DNA of 64,000 nucleotides, taken from positions 496,001 through 560,000 of the forward strand of contig NZ_VORZ01000001.1 in NCBI RefSeq assembly GCF_007997305.1. Reading direction: 5' to 3'. Below are positions 26,643 through 36,280 of the stretch, piece after piece; the stretch's first letter is position 1; each line of letters opens with the position of its first letter. The notes under the pieces were generated by a model. The model ran no database searches. It was not told the DNA's origin and saw only the letters and a program-made list of their open reading frames with translations. This stretch comes from Psychrobacter frigidicola. GTDB lineage: Bacteria > Pseudomonadota > Gammaproteobacteria > Pseudomonadales > Moraxellaceae. The translations under genes were made by a program, and so were the position numbers.

Positions 26643-26761
26643 CAGCCTCGCCCTTATTATTGACTTAAACTTTCGTTGAGACTTTAAGTCATCTAGCGAC
26701 GCACCAGCAATGGTTTAACACCTACACCTACTACAGCTACCAAACTTTAGGAGGTTTATTC

Positions 26762-27700
26762 TTATAGAGAATCTTGAGTCTCGCGATACAAGGTATTCTG
26801 CGCCTCTTCCCTAAAATCTTCGTAGGTAATATTTGAGTCAGTAACTGCTTTGCTATTTGGCGATGTGGTCGATTCCTTGGGCTCTGCTGCGCGCTCGGCT
26901 ACTACCGTGTTCTGATTACTTATGGGCGTGTTATCTGAGCCGGTAGCTATTTTTGGTTCTTGAGACGGTATTGGTGCGGCCTCTGCTAAAGATTGAGTGG
27001 CCGTTTTTTGGCTTGCAGTTTCAGTCGCTGGTTGTGCTGTAGCCACCACTTGCGTGTTTGGTAGTGTCGTCTCAGAATTATTGGCCATTAGGCCATCTGT
27101 GAAGACAGATAGTAATCCCGTCTTATTAAGTAAGAAAATAATACTTACGCTCAATAATAATCCGCATACCACGCCAATAGTGAGCATCTTAATACTGCTG
27201 ACTTGCCGGCCTCTTATAGCTCTAGATTCTTTAGCCTTTGACACATTTTTTGTAAGCTGACTATCAATACTTACGTCGACATCAGTGGTCTCGTCACTAT
27301 ATTCAATAGCTGCATCATGATTCTTGTACTCATCGCTACTATTACGATTATCAATTAAATCAACATTTAAGCTATCTTCTGCACTTAATTGTTCTTCAAT
27401 AGTGGCATTTTCATCCTGAGGTACTGTTAAGTATTGCTTGTTATTGGCGTCATTTTGCTCGCTAAAGTCAGAAAAAAAACGTAATTCTTCTTCACTTAAT
27501 GGCTCGTATAATGAGGACTTACTGAAGCCATCATCCCCTCCACCATCAAGTTGCTCTACACGAGTTAAAAAACGCTCATAAATATCACTGGTACGTTTGG
27601 GTTTACTGGCTCTTGTATCGTTAGCGGCAAATGTATCAGTCTGATTATCGTCATTATGGTTATCTGAATCATTCATAGTATAGTAAGTTAATTCCGCCAT
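26762..27700 (-). CDS. Single-pass membrane protein of unknown function with acidic and low-complexity arms
   Basis: This 312-residue protein has a strongly acidic N-terminal half (residues 1-150, rich in Asp, Glu and Asn), a short basic patch KAKESRAIRGRQ just before one membrane helix at about 171-192, and a Ser/Thr/Ala/Gln-rich C-terminal half. The positive-inside rule places the N-terminus in the cytoplasm and the C-terminus outside. No conserved domain is recognised, though the layout resembles divisome- or envelope-associated proteins with disordered arms. An alternative start at Met9 is possible. It lies alone between the pilus operon and the LysR gene. Confidence 0.6.
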   Translation of the reverse strand: MAELTYYTMNDSDNHNDDNQTDTFAANDTRASKPKRTSDIYERFLTRVEQLDGGGDDGFSKSSLYEPLSEEELRFFSDFSEQNDANNKQYLTVPQDENATIEEQLSAEDSLNVDLIDNRNSSDEYKNHDAAIEYSDETTDVDVSIDSQLTKNVSKAKESRAIRGRQVSSIKMLTIGVVCGLLLSVSIIFLLNKTGLLSVFTDGLMANNSETTLPNTQVVATAQPATETASQKTATQSLAEAAPIPSQEPKIATGSDNTPISNQNTVVAERAAEPKESTTSPNSKAVTDSNITYEDFREEAQNTLYRETQDSL

Positions 27701-27910
27701 TAATATTTAAGTGACTGCTGACATTACGTTAGCATGCTTTGCTAAAATGTAACAGTGTTCGGCAGGCACAATATAATAGCCTAGCCGACTCCCTTCAAGC
27801 ACAATTTGTATTTTTACCCAATCATCAATTATATATGAGCAAAAATCATGCCAGTTGTATAGGTAAGATGATAGACCACAATAAAAAACGCGTACCAAGG
27901 ATAGTGCCCT

Positions 27911-28906
27911 ATGGATTTAAAGCAGCTCAATGCCTTTATTGCTATTGCTGAGTTACAGAGCTTTAGTGCAGCGGCAAAAACAACAGGCTTGTCACAGCCT
28001 AGTTTAAGCCGGCAGCTGAAACAGTTGGAGACTGAGATTGGCGTGGTATTGGTTGATAGGTATCACCGTCCGCTACAACTGACTGAGGCGGGTCAGTTTT
28101 TTTATGATAAAGTTAGCGCGGTGCTAACAGAGCTTAAAACAGTTATCAGTATGACTCAACGTTTATCAATGCCGAGTACTGCCCTCAATATCGGCTTTGT
28201 TCCGTCGGTACTATATGGCTTGTTACCGGAAGTCATTGCCACTTTAAAGCACAATAATTCTAATTCTGGTCGTAGTACTAACTCTAGCACTGACATTGAG
28301 GTCAATCTAAAAGATATTAGCTCTTATCAGCAGATTGAAGCCCTTAAAACTGGGGAGATTGATGTGGGCTTTAGTCGTTTTGCGCATCAAGATGCTTGGA
28401 TACAGCAAATACTCTTACGTCATGAGCGCTATGTTGTGGCATTGCCAAAGGCGCACCCCCTTGCTGATGTTAACGAACAGCGGCTGATTAATTTAGCAAA
28501 TAGCCGCTTGATTTTGTATCATCAAACGCATCTGCCCGCGTTACAACCAGATACGGTTGGCCAGAACAATACGTTCAGTTTAGCGCAATCGGTTACGGAG
28601 CCTTTATTGCATTTATTTGCGCAGCACAACATCACCCCATTAATGACTACTAAAGTCAGTGATTTACAAGTGGCGCTGGGCTTAGTTGCCGCGGGCGAAG
28701 GCATTACGCTTGTTCCTGCCAGCCTACAAACGGTACGTACCGAGCAGATTAGTTATCAGCGTCTGATTCATGAAAATGTCACCTCCCCTATTTATCTGCA
28801 TACTCTTAAAGACTTTATTCATCCAAAAATCCCTGATTTGCTGAATGCTATTTATCAAGTGTATGAACGACGCGGTATTACTTATCGTCGGCAACAGTTT
28901 GTTTAA
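27911..28906 (+). CDS. LysR family transcriptional regulator
   Basis: This 331-residue protein has the LysR N-terminal winged helix-turn-helix (MDLKQLNAFIAIAELQSFSA, with GLSQPSLSRQLKQLETEIG at about 27-45) and a substrate-binding-like effector domain from about residue 90. The length is slightly above the usual 300 because of an Asn/Ser-rich insertion near residues 116-130. An AAGGA ribosome binding site lies nine bases before the ATG. Its target is not evident: the next gene on the same strand is a transporter, followed by the methylcitrate genes, and LysR proteins often control an adjacent divergent gene. Confidence 0.9.
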   Translation: MDLKQLNAFIAIAELQSFSAAAKTTGLSQPSLSRQLKQLETEIGVVLVDRYHRPLQLTEAGQFFYDKVSAVLTELKTVISMTQRLSMPSTALNIGFVPSVLYGLLPEVIATLKHNNSNSGRSTNSSTDIEVNLKDISSYQQIEALKTGEIDVGFSRFAHQDAWIQQILLRHERYVVALPKAHPLADVNEQRLINLANSRLILYHQTHLPALQPDTVGQNNTFSLAQSVTEPLLHLFAQHNITPLMTTKVSDLQVALGLVAAGEGITLVPASLQTVRTEQISYQRLIHENVTSPIYLHTLKDFIHPKIPDLLNAIYQVYERRGITYRRQQFV

Positions 28907-29223
28907 TAATTAGGCTGCCCAAGACGTAATTTGACGCTTACTCCTTAGACCAGTGTTTTATTATTGGTGTTATCAAAATTTAATGTTGTATTGTGAATCT
29001 TAATTACTTATATGAGGTTGCTTATTAAGCGAAGCTAGAAAGTAAATTTGACTCTTAACCTTCTATTGGCATTTGCAATAAAAATAATCATTATCGCGAA
29101 TTGAATAAGGTATGTTACAGTCATCGGCTATTTTTCAGCATCCCTAGACGTTGCTGTACTGGTAACTGGCAGCGCACCACAGGTCAAGTGGTGAGTGACT
29201 GCTTTAACTATTTTGAGGTACTC
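28907..29223. other. Intergenic region between LysR and the NRAMP-like gene
   Basis: Nothing gene-like is present except an in-frame extension of the NRAMP-like ORF back to 29101 without a ribosome binding site. It probably holds the transporter promoter. Confidence 0.3.
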
Positions 29224-30495
29224 ATGACCGCACAACGAATCGATAACTCTGAAAGCACTGCGGCCCAAGAAGGCTTCAGTTGGCGCATCTTTGGCCCCGG
29301 AATCTTAATGGCAACTGCAGCTATCGGTGGCTCACACCTAATTTCATCGACGCAAGCTGGCGCGTTATATGGCTGGCAGTTGGCTATTATGATTATTTTA
29401 GCCAACGTCTTTAAATATCCGTTTTTTCGTTTCGGTACGGATTATGTCTACGATACTGGCGAGAGTCTAATTGCCGGTTACGCCAAACGCTCTAAAGCCT
29501 ATCTTTGGGTATATTTTATTCTATCTGTCTTATCGGCAGTGATTAGTACCGGTGCAGTGTCGTTGATTGCTGCCGTAATTTTAGGCTTTATGCTGCCCGC
29601 CTCTATCGGACTGTCAACTATTACGCTGGCATTGATAGTCACTGGAGTCTGTTGGGTATTTCTGATAGCTGGTCATTACAAGCTGCTCGATGGGTTGACG
29701 AAGTGGATTATGATTGCGCTGACTACCGCGACCGTTGCTGCAGTAGTGATTGCTGCCGGTAAACCTACGGTTATGACGGTGGACTTTGTTGCGGCTTCCC
29801 CTTGGAATTTAGCCACTTTGGGTTTCATTGTGGCGCTAATGGGCTGGATGCCCGCACCACTTGAGTTTGCTGCGATTACTTCGATGTGGACGTCAGCAAA
29901 AAGAAAGACCGACAATACGACCAAGCGTCAAGGTCTGCTCGATTTTAATGTAGGTTATTCAATATCTGCTATTTTGGCTTTATTCTTTCTAGCCTTAGGT
30001 GTGTTTGTACAGTATGGTTCAGGCCAAGAGATTCAAATCGCGGGTGGCGCTTATATTGACCAGCTCATCAGCATGTATACCAACACCATTGGCGAATGGT
30101 CAAGACTGCTGGTCGCCTTCGTGGCCTTTATGTGTATGTTTGGCACCACGATTACTTGTGCGGACGGTTATGGCCGTGCCAACGCTGAGTGCTGGCGCTT
30201 ACTTAAAGGTCAAGACGAGATTAATAAAAAACAAATCGCCTTTTGGACGACTTATGCCATTGGTGGCGGTCTCGTGATTATCAGCTTCTTTGCTGGACAA
30301 TTGGGCTCTATGCTTAAGTTTGCGATGATATCCGCTTTTGTCTCTGCGCCTATCTTTGGTTGGTTGAACTACTCGCTCGTAAAAAACCATCAAAAGCTTT
30401 CCCCAGGTATGAATGCGCTATCGATTGCTGGCTTGATATTTCTAGGCGGCTTTGCTTTATTGTTCCTAGCCAATCTTGCCGGCCTATTTGGCTAA
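29224..30495 (+). CDS. NRAMP-family transporter lacking the DPGN and MPH metal-binding motifs
   Basis: ATG 29224 is chosen because GAGG (29215-29218) is five bases upstream, giving 423 residues. The protein has about eleven membrane helices and the NRAMP start pattern GPGILMATAAIGGSHLISST followed by QAGA. In true NRAMP proteins the first helix carries DPGN; here it is GGSH. The sixth helix has GWMPAPLEF in place of the MPH motif. This places it in a divergent branch whose substrate (Mg, another metal or not a metal) is unknown. It stands alone with its own terminator, downstream of a LysR gene. Confidence 0.85.
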   Translation: MTAQRIDNSESTAAQEGFSWRIFGPGILMATAAIGGSHLISSTQAGALYGWQLAIMIILANVFKYPFFRFGTDYVYDTGESLIAGYAKRSKAYLWVYFILSVLSAVISTGAVSLIAAVILGFMLPASIGLSTITLALIVTGVCWVFLIAGHYKLLDGLTKWIMIALTTATVAAVVIAAGKPTVMTVDFVAASPWNLATLGFIVALMGWMPAPLEFAAITSMWTSAKRKTDNTTKRQGLLDFNVGYSISAILALFFLALGVFVQYGSGQEIQIAGGAYIDQLISMYTNTIGEWSRLLVAFVAFMCMFGTTITCADGYGRANAECWRLLKGQDEINKKQIAFWTTYAIGGGLVIISFFAGQLGSMLKFAMISAFVSAPIFGWLNYSLVKNHQKLSPGMNALSIAGLIFLGGFALLFLANLAGLFG

Positions 30496-30538
30496 GTGTT
30501 TACTCAAAATAAAAAACTTTAATAACACCTATCACTAT

Positions 30539-30572
30539 AAACCTCCCTTAGCTTAGCTATCGGAGGTTTTTT
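30539..30572 (+). terminator. Rho-independent terminator of the NRAMP-like gene
   Basis: An 8-bp stem AAACCTCC / GGAGGTTT with a 15-base loop that can pair further inside, followed by a T-run. Confidence 0.88.
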
Positions 30573-30852
30573 ATTAGCTGTACCTATAAATAGGCTTAAG
30601 TGTAACTAAAAATGTCAAAGGAGCTATCTTAGAGCTGTTTGGTTTTACCAATATGAATAATAGATAGAACAAAACTACGAATTATGGATAATACTATTCA
30701 TTATATGAATGAGTTTAGAGTAAGTAATTAGTAAAGTTAGTATTACTAATCTATAAGAACTATTATGGCTTTGCTATCAATGATAATTGCGTGTACTTTA
30801 AGATAATACTTATCAAATTAATAATTTACATATTAGGCATAAGGATTATCGC
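30573..30852. other. Promoter region of the methylcitrate genes
   Basis: These 280 bases contain no gene. A small palindrome, GATAATACTTATC (30802-30814), lies about 40 bases before prpB. An AAGGA ribosome binding site precedes the prpB ATG. Confidence 0.4.
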
Positions 30853-31752
30853 ATGACCATGACATCAGGATCAGCTGGCGCTCGCTTTCGCAGTGCAATC
30901 AAACAAAAAAACGATAATAAGCAACCCTTACAAATCGTTGGCGCTATCAATGCCTATACCGCAATGATGGCAACGCAAGCTGGTCATCAAGCCTTATATC
31001 TTTCTGGTGCTGGCGTGGCAAATGCCTCGTTTGGTCTGCCAGACCTTGGCATGACCAGCCTTGATAATGTCTTAGAAGATGCCCGCCGTATTACCGATGC
31101 CGTTGATACACCATTATTGGTTGATATCGATACTGGCTTTGGTGGCGCGTTTAATATTGCTCAAACCATCCGTAAAATGGAAAAAGCCGGTGTTGCTGCC
31201 GTACATATTGAAGACCAAGTCGCGCAAAAGCGTTGCGGTCATCGCCCAAATAAAGAAATCGTTAGTATCTCTGAGATGGTAGATCGCCTAAAAGCGGCTC
31301 TTGATGCCAAAGTTGATAGCGACTTTGTGGTCATGGCACGTACCGATGCACTCTCTGTTGAAGGTCTCGATGCGGCGGTTGAGCGTGCGGTTGCTTTTCA
31401 GGAAGCTGGCGCAGATATGATTTTTGCTGAAGCCTTAACCGATATCGAGATGTATCGTAAATTTACTGATGTGCTTGATATCCCCGTACTCGCGAACATG
31501 ACTGAATTCGGTCAGACTGACCTTTATAGTACTGAGCAGCTGCAGGGGGTGGGTGTCGATATGGTGCTTTATCCATTATCCGCATTCCGTGCGATGAATA
31601 AAGCCGCGCTCAATGTTTATCAACATATTTTACAAGATGGCACCCAAGAAAAAGTTGTTGATACCATGCAAACCCGCATGGAGCTCTATGATTTCTTGAA
31701 CTATCACGAGTTTGAGCAGACGCTAGATAAGCTGTTTGCTGATAACAAATAA
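30853..31752 (+). CDS. prpB: Methylisocitrate lyase PrpB
   Basis: This 299-residue cytosolic enzyme cleaves 2-methylisocitrate into pyruvate and succinate, the last step of the methylcitrate cycle for propionate use. It belongs to the isocitrate lyase/PEP mutase superfamily: metal-binding DIDTGFG at residues 91-97 and the catalytic KRCGH loop at 126-130, as in E. coli Prp[17 protein letters not shown] is nearly invariant in the family. It is the first gene of the prpB-prpC-acnD set; the 151-base gap to prpC has no terminator. Confidence 0.96.
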   Translation: MTMTSGSAGARFRSAIKQKNDNKQPLQIVGAINAYTAMMATQAGHQALYLSGAGVANASFGLPDLGMTSLDNVLEDARRITDAVDTPLLVDIDTGFGGAFNIAQTIRKMEKAGVAAVHIEDQVAQKRCGHRPNKEIVSISEMVDRLKAALDAKVDSDFVVMARTDALSVEGLDAAVERAVAFQEAGADMIFAEALTDIEMYRKFTDVLDIPVLANMTEFGQTDLYSTEQLQGVGVDMVLYPLSAFRAMNKAALNVYQHILQDGTQEKVVDTMQTRMELYDFLNYHEFEQTLDKLFADNK

Positions 31753-31903
31753 AGCCCTATTTACAACAGTCGTTCAAGTACAGCATTAAAGCTTAAAGCG
31801 TTGGCTTTGTCATAGATGACTACAAACAGCGCTTTATTTAAAAACCATCAATACCGTGCAACACTTCTTATCTAACCAAAGCTACCAACAAAAGGAATTC
31901 ATC

Positions 31904-33031
31904 ATGGCAGGACAAAAGGAACTTTCAGGCGCAGGTCTACGCGGTCAAGTCGCTGGCAAGACGGCTTTATCTACCGTTGGCAAATCAGGCTCAGGTCTGA
32001 CTTACCGTGGTTATGATGTATCAGAGCTGGCAGACAAATGCATTTTTGAAGAAGTGGCGTATATGTTGCTATACGGCAACTTGCCTACCCAAAGCGAGCT
32101 TGATGCTTATCAAACCAAACTTAAAGGTTTACGTGGTTTACCACAGCCGCTAAAAGAAGTGCTTGAGCGCATCCCTGCTGAAGCGCATCCGATGGACGTA
32201 TTGCGTACTGGTTGCTCTATGCTCGGCAACCTTGAGACCGAAATGAGTTTCGATGAAGAAAATGACCAAGCGGATCGTATGCTTGCGGCATTCCCATCAA
32301 TCATTAACTATTGGTATCGCTTTACACATGATAACGTGCGTATCGAAACCGAAACTGATGATGAAACTATCGGTGGACACTTCTTGCATCTGCTAAAAGG
32401 CGAAAAACCAAACGAGCTGCATACCAAAGTTATGAACGTATCGCTTATTCTTTATGCCGAGCATGAGTTCAACGCCTCAACCTTTACTGCGCGTGTTTGT
32501 GCCTCTACGCTATCTGATATCCATTCTTGTATCACTGGTGCGATTGGCTCATTACGCGGTCATTTGCATGGCGGTGCGAACGAAGCAGCGATGGATATGA
32601 TTGAAGGCTTTAGCTCTCCTGATGAAGCTGAAAAAGAAATGATGGCGATGCTGGCTCGTAAAGATAAAATCATGGGCTTTGGTCATGCGATCTATAGCGA
32701 ATCTGACCCACGTAACATCGTGATCAAAGGTTGGGCTGAAAAACTGGCTGCTGACGTTGGCGATGATGTACTTTACCCAGTATCAGTACGCTGTGAAGAA
32801 GTCATGTGGCGCGAAAAGAAACTGTTCTGTAATGCAGACTTTTTCCATGCGTCAGCTTATCACTTCATGGGTATTCCGACTAAGCTGTTCACGCCAATCT
32901 TTGTATGTTCACGTCTGACAGGTTGGGCGGCTCACGTATTCGAGCAACGTGCTAACAACCGTATCATTCGCCCAAGCGCGGAATATACGGGTGAAGAATT
33001 GCGTTCAGTACCAGAGATAAGTGCGCGTTAA
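31904..33031 (+). CDS. prpC: 2-Methylcitrate synthase PrpC
   Basis: The start at 31904 has AAGGA at 31892-31896 and is preferred over the in-frame ATG at 31856; the product is 375 residues. It condenses propionyl-CoA with oxaloacetate to make 2-methylcitrate. It is a citrate-synthase-family enzyme with the catalytic histidines in GHLHGGANEAAM and GFGHAIYSESDPR, and the catalytic Asp in the NADFFHAS region. The short length and GLRGQVAGKTALSTVGKSGS start distinguish PrpC from the respiratory citrate synthase. It follows prpB on the same strand. Confidence 0.94.
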   Translation: MAGQKELSGAGLRGQVAGKTALSTVGKSGSGLTYRGYDVSELADKCIFEEVAYMLLYGNLPTQSELDAYQTKLKGLRGLPQPLKEVLERIPAEAHPMDVLRTGCSMLGNLETEMSFDEENDQADRMLAAFPSIINYWYRFTHDNVRIETETDDETIGGHFLHLLKGEKPNELHTKVMNVSLILYAEHEFNASTFTARVCASTLSDIHSCITGAIGSLRGHLHGGANEAAMDMIEGFSSPDEAEKEMMAMLARKDKIMGFGHAIYSESDPRNIVIKGWAEKLAADVGDDVLYPVSVRCEEVMWREKKLFCNADFFHASAYHFMGIPTKLFTPIFVCSRLTGWAAHVFEQRANNRIIRPSAEYTGEELRSVPEISAR

Positions 33032-33063
33032 TTTTTTTAATACGGATAAAGTTACAGGTAATC

Positions 33064-33386
33064 ATGACCAAAGATCATAGGCTCTTGCCAAAAAAACATC
33101 GAAGTGGCGTGATGTTGCAGGTGAGCTGGCAGGAAGTGTGCTCAATGAAGCACTTCTTCCCCTCATTGCTACATTACCTTTCGTCGCTATTGCTTGGATA
33201 TGGATAGTGTGGGGGTCAGTTTGGCTTGTGTTACCTGTAATATTTCTGATAGCTATATTTTTAATTTGGCTATTTAAAAAACTTAAAGGTACTCAACTAA
33301 GTCTTGTAGGGTGCGTTCTACACCTGATTGTTTATTTACATCAAAAGTTATCCAGTTCATTTAGCAAAACTTGCCCGCATGATTAA
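33064..33386 (+). pseudogene. Small membrane protein gene, apparently frameshifted at an A7 tract
   Basis: An ATG at 33064 with AGG upstream starts MTKDHRLLPKK and then meets AAAAAAA at 33090-33096. A one-base slip there would join it to the neighbouring frame, TSKWRDVAGELAGSVLNEAL and onward. That frame otherwise has no ATG and only a GTG at 33138. The continued product has two hydrophobic helices (LLPLIATLPFVAIAWIWIVW and SVWLVLPVIFLIAIFLIWLF) and a basic KKLKG end. Read this way it is a protein of about 105 residues between prpC and acnD. I do not recognise the family. The frameshift could be genuine or a homopolymer sequencing error. Confidence 0.5.
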
Positions 33387-33473
33387 AAAAATAGTAATGC
33401 TGATAGTTTTGCTAAGTGAACTCCTATTTCTATGTAACCCACATTCCAACCAGCCAATAGCCAAAGGTGACTC

Positions 33474-36131
33474 ATGGACAACGCCCTAGTACAGCCAATG
33501 AATGAACAATTCAAAAAACCACTGCCCGATACCGACCTATATTACTTTGATACCCGCGAAGCAGTCGAGAATATCGAAGCTGGCGCGTATGACAAACTAC
33601 CGTTTTGCTCAAAAGTATTATGTGAAAACTTGGTGCGTCGTTGTCCACCGGAAGACTTAACGGCGGCGTTAGAGCAGCATATCTATGGCAAACAAGATTT
33701 AGATTTTCCTTGGTACCCTGCCCGTGTCGTTTGTCATGATATCTTAGGTCAAACAGCCTTTGTTGACTTGGCTGGTCTACGTGATGCCATAGCTGAACAA
33801 GGTGGCGACCCCTCAAAAGTAAACCCCATTGTCCCTACCCAATTAATCGTTGACCATTCCTTAGCTGTTGAACATGCCGGCTTTGAAGAAAACGCTTTTG
33901 AGAAAAACCGTGCCATTGAAGAGCGCCGAAATGATGACCGTTTTCACTTTATCAATTGGTGCCAATACGCCTTTGATAACGTCAACGTCGTACCCCCCGG
34001 TAACGGCATCATGCATCAAATTAACTTAGAGAAAATGTCACCGGTTGTACAAGTAGCAAAAGGTAAAGACGGCTATAAAGTTGCTTTTGCTGATACCTTA
34101 GTCGGTACAGACAGCCATACGCCAATGGTTGATGCCCTAGGGGTTATCTCTATCGGTGTTGGTGGTTTAGAAGCTGAAAGCGTGATGTTGGGCAATCCTT
34201 CATATATGCGCTTACCGGATTTTGTTGGTGTAAAATTAAGTGGCAAATTACAAGAAGGGATTACTGGTACTGACTTAGTATTGGCAATGACTGAATTCTT
34301 GCGTGATGCAGGCGTAGTTTCTACCTATATTGAATTCTTTGGTGAAGGTGCGCGCAATCTAACCGTTGGCGACCGTGCCTCTATCTCTAATATGACCCCT
34401 GAATATGGCGCTACGGCAGCGATGTTCTATATCGATGAGCAAACCATTGATTATCTGCGCCTAACCGGTCGTAGCGAAGCCCAGATTAAATTAGTCGAGC
34501 AGTATGCTAAGCAAACTGGCCTATGGGCTGATGGCATGGAAACTGCCGTCTATGATCGCGTACTTGAATTTGACTTGTCAGCTGTTGTCCGTAACATGGC
34601 AGGTCCTTCACGTCCACATGCCCGCGTATCAACCACTGACTTGGTTGCTAAAGGTATTGCTCACGCTCCTGAAGATAAATTACCAGAACCAAAAGACGGC
34701 ATGATGCCAGATGGTGCAGTGATTATCGCAGCGATTACCAGCTGTACTAACACTTCAAACCCACGCAATATGGTTGCAGCGGGCTTGGTTGCCCGTAATG
34801 CCAATGCAAAAGGGCTATTACGTAAACCTTGGGTAAAAACATCATTAGCCCCAGGTTCTAAAACGGTAAAAATGTACCTAGAAGAAGCGGGTTTGTTGTC
34901 TGAGCTACAAGAAATTGGCTTTGATGTGGTTGGCTTTGCTTGTACCACTTGTAATGGTATGAGTGGCGCGCTAGATCCTGATATCGAAAAAGAAATCATC
35001 GATAATGATTTATTTACCACTGCAGTGTTATCCGGTAACCGTAACTTTGATGGTCGTATCCATCCGTATGCCAAGCAAGCATTCTTAGCATCACCACCAT
35101 TGGTTATCGCTTATGCTATCGCGGGTAACATTCGTTTTGATATTGAAAAAGATTCATTAGGCCAAGACCAAGATGGCAATGAAGTCTATCTAAAAGATAT
35201 TTGGTTTGATGACGAAGAAGTCGATGCAATAGTCGCCAAAGCGGTGAAACCTGAACAATTCAACGCCGTCTATATCCCAATGTTTGATGAAGCCAAAAAA
35301 GATACGGGTAAAGCATTAAGCCCACTCTATAACTGGCGTGATCAAACCACTTATATCCGTCGCCCACCCTATTGGGAAGGTAAAATGGCAGCGATGAATA
35401 AGCTGACTGGTATGCGTCCATTAGCGGTATTGGGCGATAACATTACTACCGACCATTTATCCCCGTCGAACGCTATTTTGGGTGATTCAGCCGCTGGTGA
35501 ATACCTTGATACGATGGGCTTGCCGTCTGAGGACTATAACTCATATGCCACTCATCGTGGTGATCACTTAACCGCTCAGCGTGCGACATTCGCCAATCCT
35601 AAGCTATTGAACGAGATGGTACGTGACGAGCAAGGTGAAGTTATCCAAGGCTCGCTGGCTCGCGTTGAACCCGAAGGTCAAGTCATGCGTATGTGGGAAG
35701 CGATTGAAACCTATATGAACCGCGAGCAACCCCTTATCATTATCGCAGGTGACGGCTATGGTCAAGGCTCAAGCCGTGACTGGGCTGCCAAAGGTGTACG
35801 TTTAGCGGGTGTTGAAGTAGTGGTTGCTGAAGATTTTGAGCGTATCCATCGTCAAAACTTAGTCGGTATGGGAGCGCTACCTTTGCAGTTTGAAAAAGGC
35901 GTTACGCGCAATACGCTTAATATCGACGGTACGGAAGTATTTGATGTCACCGGTGAAGTCTCTGCTGGCGGGTTGATGACTTTAGTGATTAACCGTACGG
36001 ATGGCAGCAAAACGGAAGTGCCTATCATCTGCCGCTTAGATACTGCTGATGAAGTAAAAATGTATCATGCGGGCGGAATGCTGCAGCGCTTTGCCAAAGA
36101 GTTTATCGATGGTACGCTAGATATTGCTTAA
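33474..36131 (+). CDS. acnD: 2-Methylcitrate dehydratase, Fe-S-dependent, AcnD
   Basis: This 885-residue aconitase-family enzyme dehydrates 2-methylcitrate to a 2-methylaconitate isomer in the methylcitrate cycle. The 4Fe-4S ligands are visible in AAITSCTNTSNP and FACTTCNGMSGALD. The swivelling C-terminal domain contains GDGYGQGSSRDWAAKGVRL. Its gene partner, prpF, follows downstream, which distinguishes AcnD from the housekeeping AcnA. AcnD needs PrpF to isomerise its product before rehydration. A terminator lies between acnD and prpF. Confidence 0.95.
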   Translation: MDNALVQPMNEQFKKPLPDTDLYYFDTREAVENIEAGAYDKLPFCSKVLCENLVRRCPPEDLTAALEQHIYGKQDLDFPWYPARVVCHDILGQTAFVDLAGLRDAIAEQGGDPSKVNPIVPTQLIVDHSLAVEHAGFEENAFEKNRAIEERRNDDRFHFINWCQYAFDNVNVVPPGNGIMHQINLEKMSPVVQVAKGKDGYKVAFADTLVGTDSHTPMVDALGVISIGVGGLEAESVMLGNPSYMRLPDFVGVKLSGKLQEGITGTDLVLAMTEFLRDAGVVSTYIEFFGEGARNLTVGDRASISNMTPEYGATAAMFYIDEQTIDYLRLTGRSEAQIKLVEQYAKQTGLWADGMETAVYDRVLEFDLSAVVRNMAGPSRPHARVSTTDLVAKGIAHAPEDKLPEPKDGMMPDGAVIIAAITSCTNTSNPRNMVAAGLVARNANAKGLLRKPWVKTSLAPGSKTVKMYLEEAGLLSELQEIGFDVVGFACTTCNGMSGALDPDIEKEIIDNDLFTTAVLSGNRNFDGRIHPYAKQAFLASPPLVIAYAIAGNIRFDIEKDSLGQDQDGNEVYLKDIWFDDEEVDAIVAKAVKPEQFNAVYIPMFDEAKKDTGKALSPLYNWRDQTTYIRRPPYWEGKMAAMNKLTGMRPLAVLGDNITTDHLSPSNAILGDSAAGEYLDTMGLPSEDYNSYATHRGDHLTAQRATFANPKLLNEMVRDEQGEVIQGSLARVEPEGQVMRMWEAIETYMNREQPLIIIAGDGYGQGSSRDWAAKGVRLAGVEVVVAEDFERIHRQNLVGMGALPLQFEKGVTRNTLNIDGTEVFDVTGEVSAGGLMTLVINRTDGSKTEVPIICRLDTADEVKMYHAGGMLQRFAKEFIDGTLDIA

Positions 36132-36172
36132 AACGTCACAAAGATAATTAATAAAAAAGATAATTAATAAAT

Positions 36173-36220
36173 AAAAGAGCCGATGGTATATAGAGTGTCT
36201 ATATGGCATCGGCTCTTTTT
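36173..36220 (+). terminator. Strong rho-independent terminator between acnD and prpF
   Basis: Perfect 13-bp arms (36173-36185 and 36207-36219); the interior can pair further through TATAGA / TCTATA. A T-run follows. prpF therefore probably has its own promoter or depends on read-through. Confidence 0.92.
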
Positions 36221-36280
36221 CTACTTTAGTTATAAAGTTTCAATATCTACATGTCAATCTTATAAAAAGGAATTCTCATA

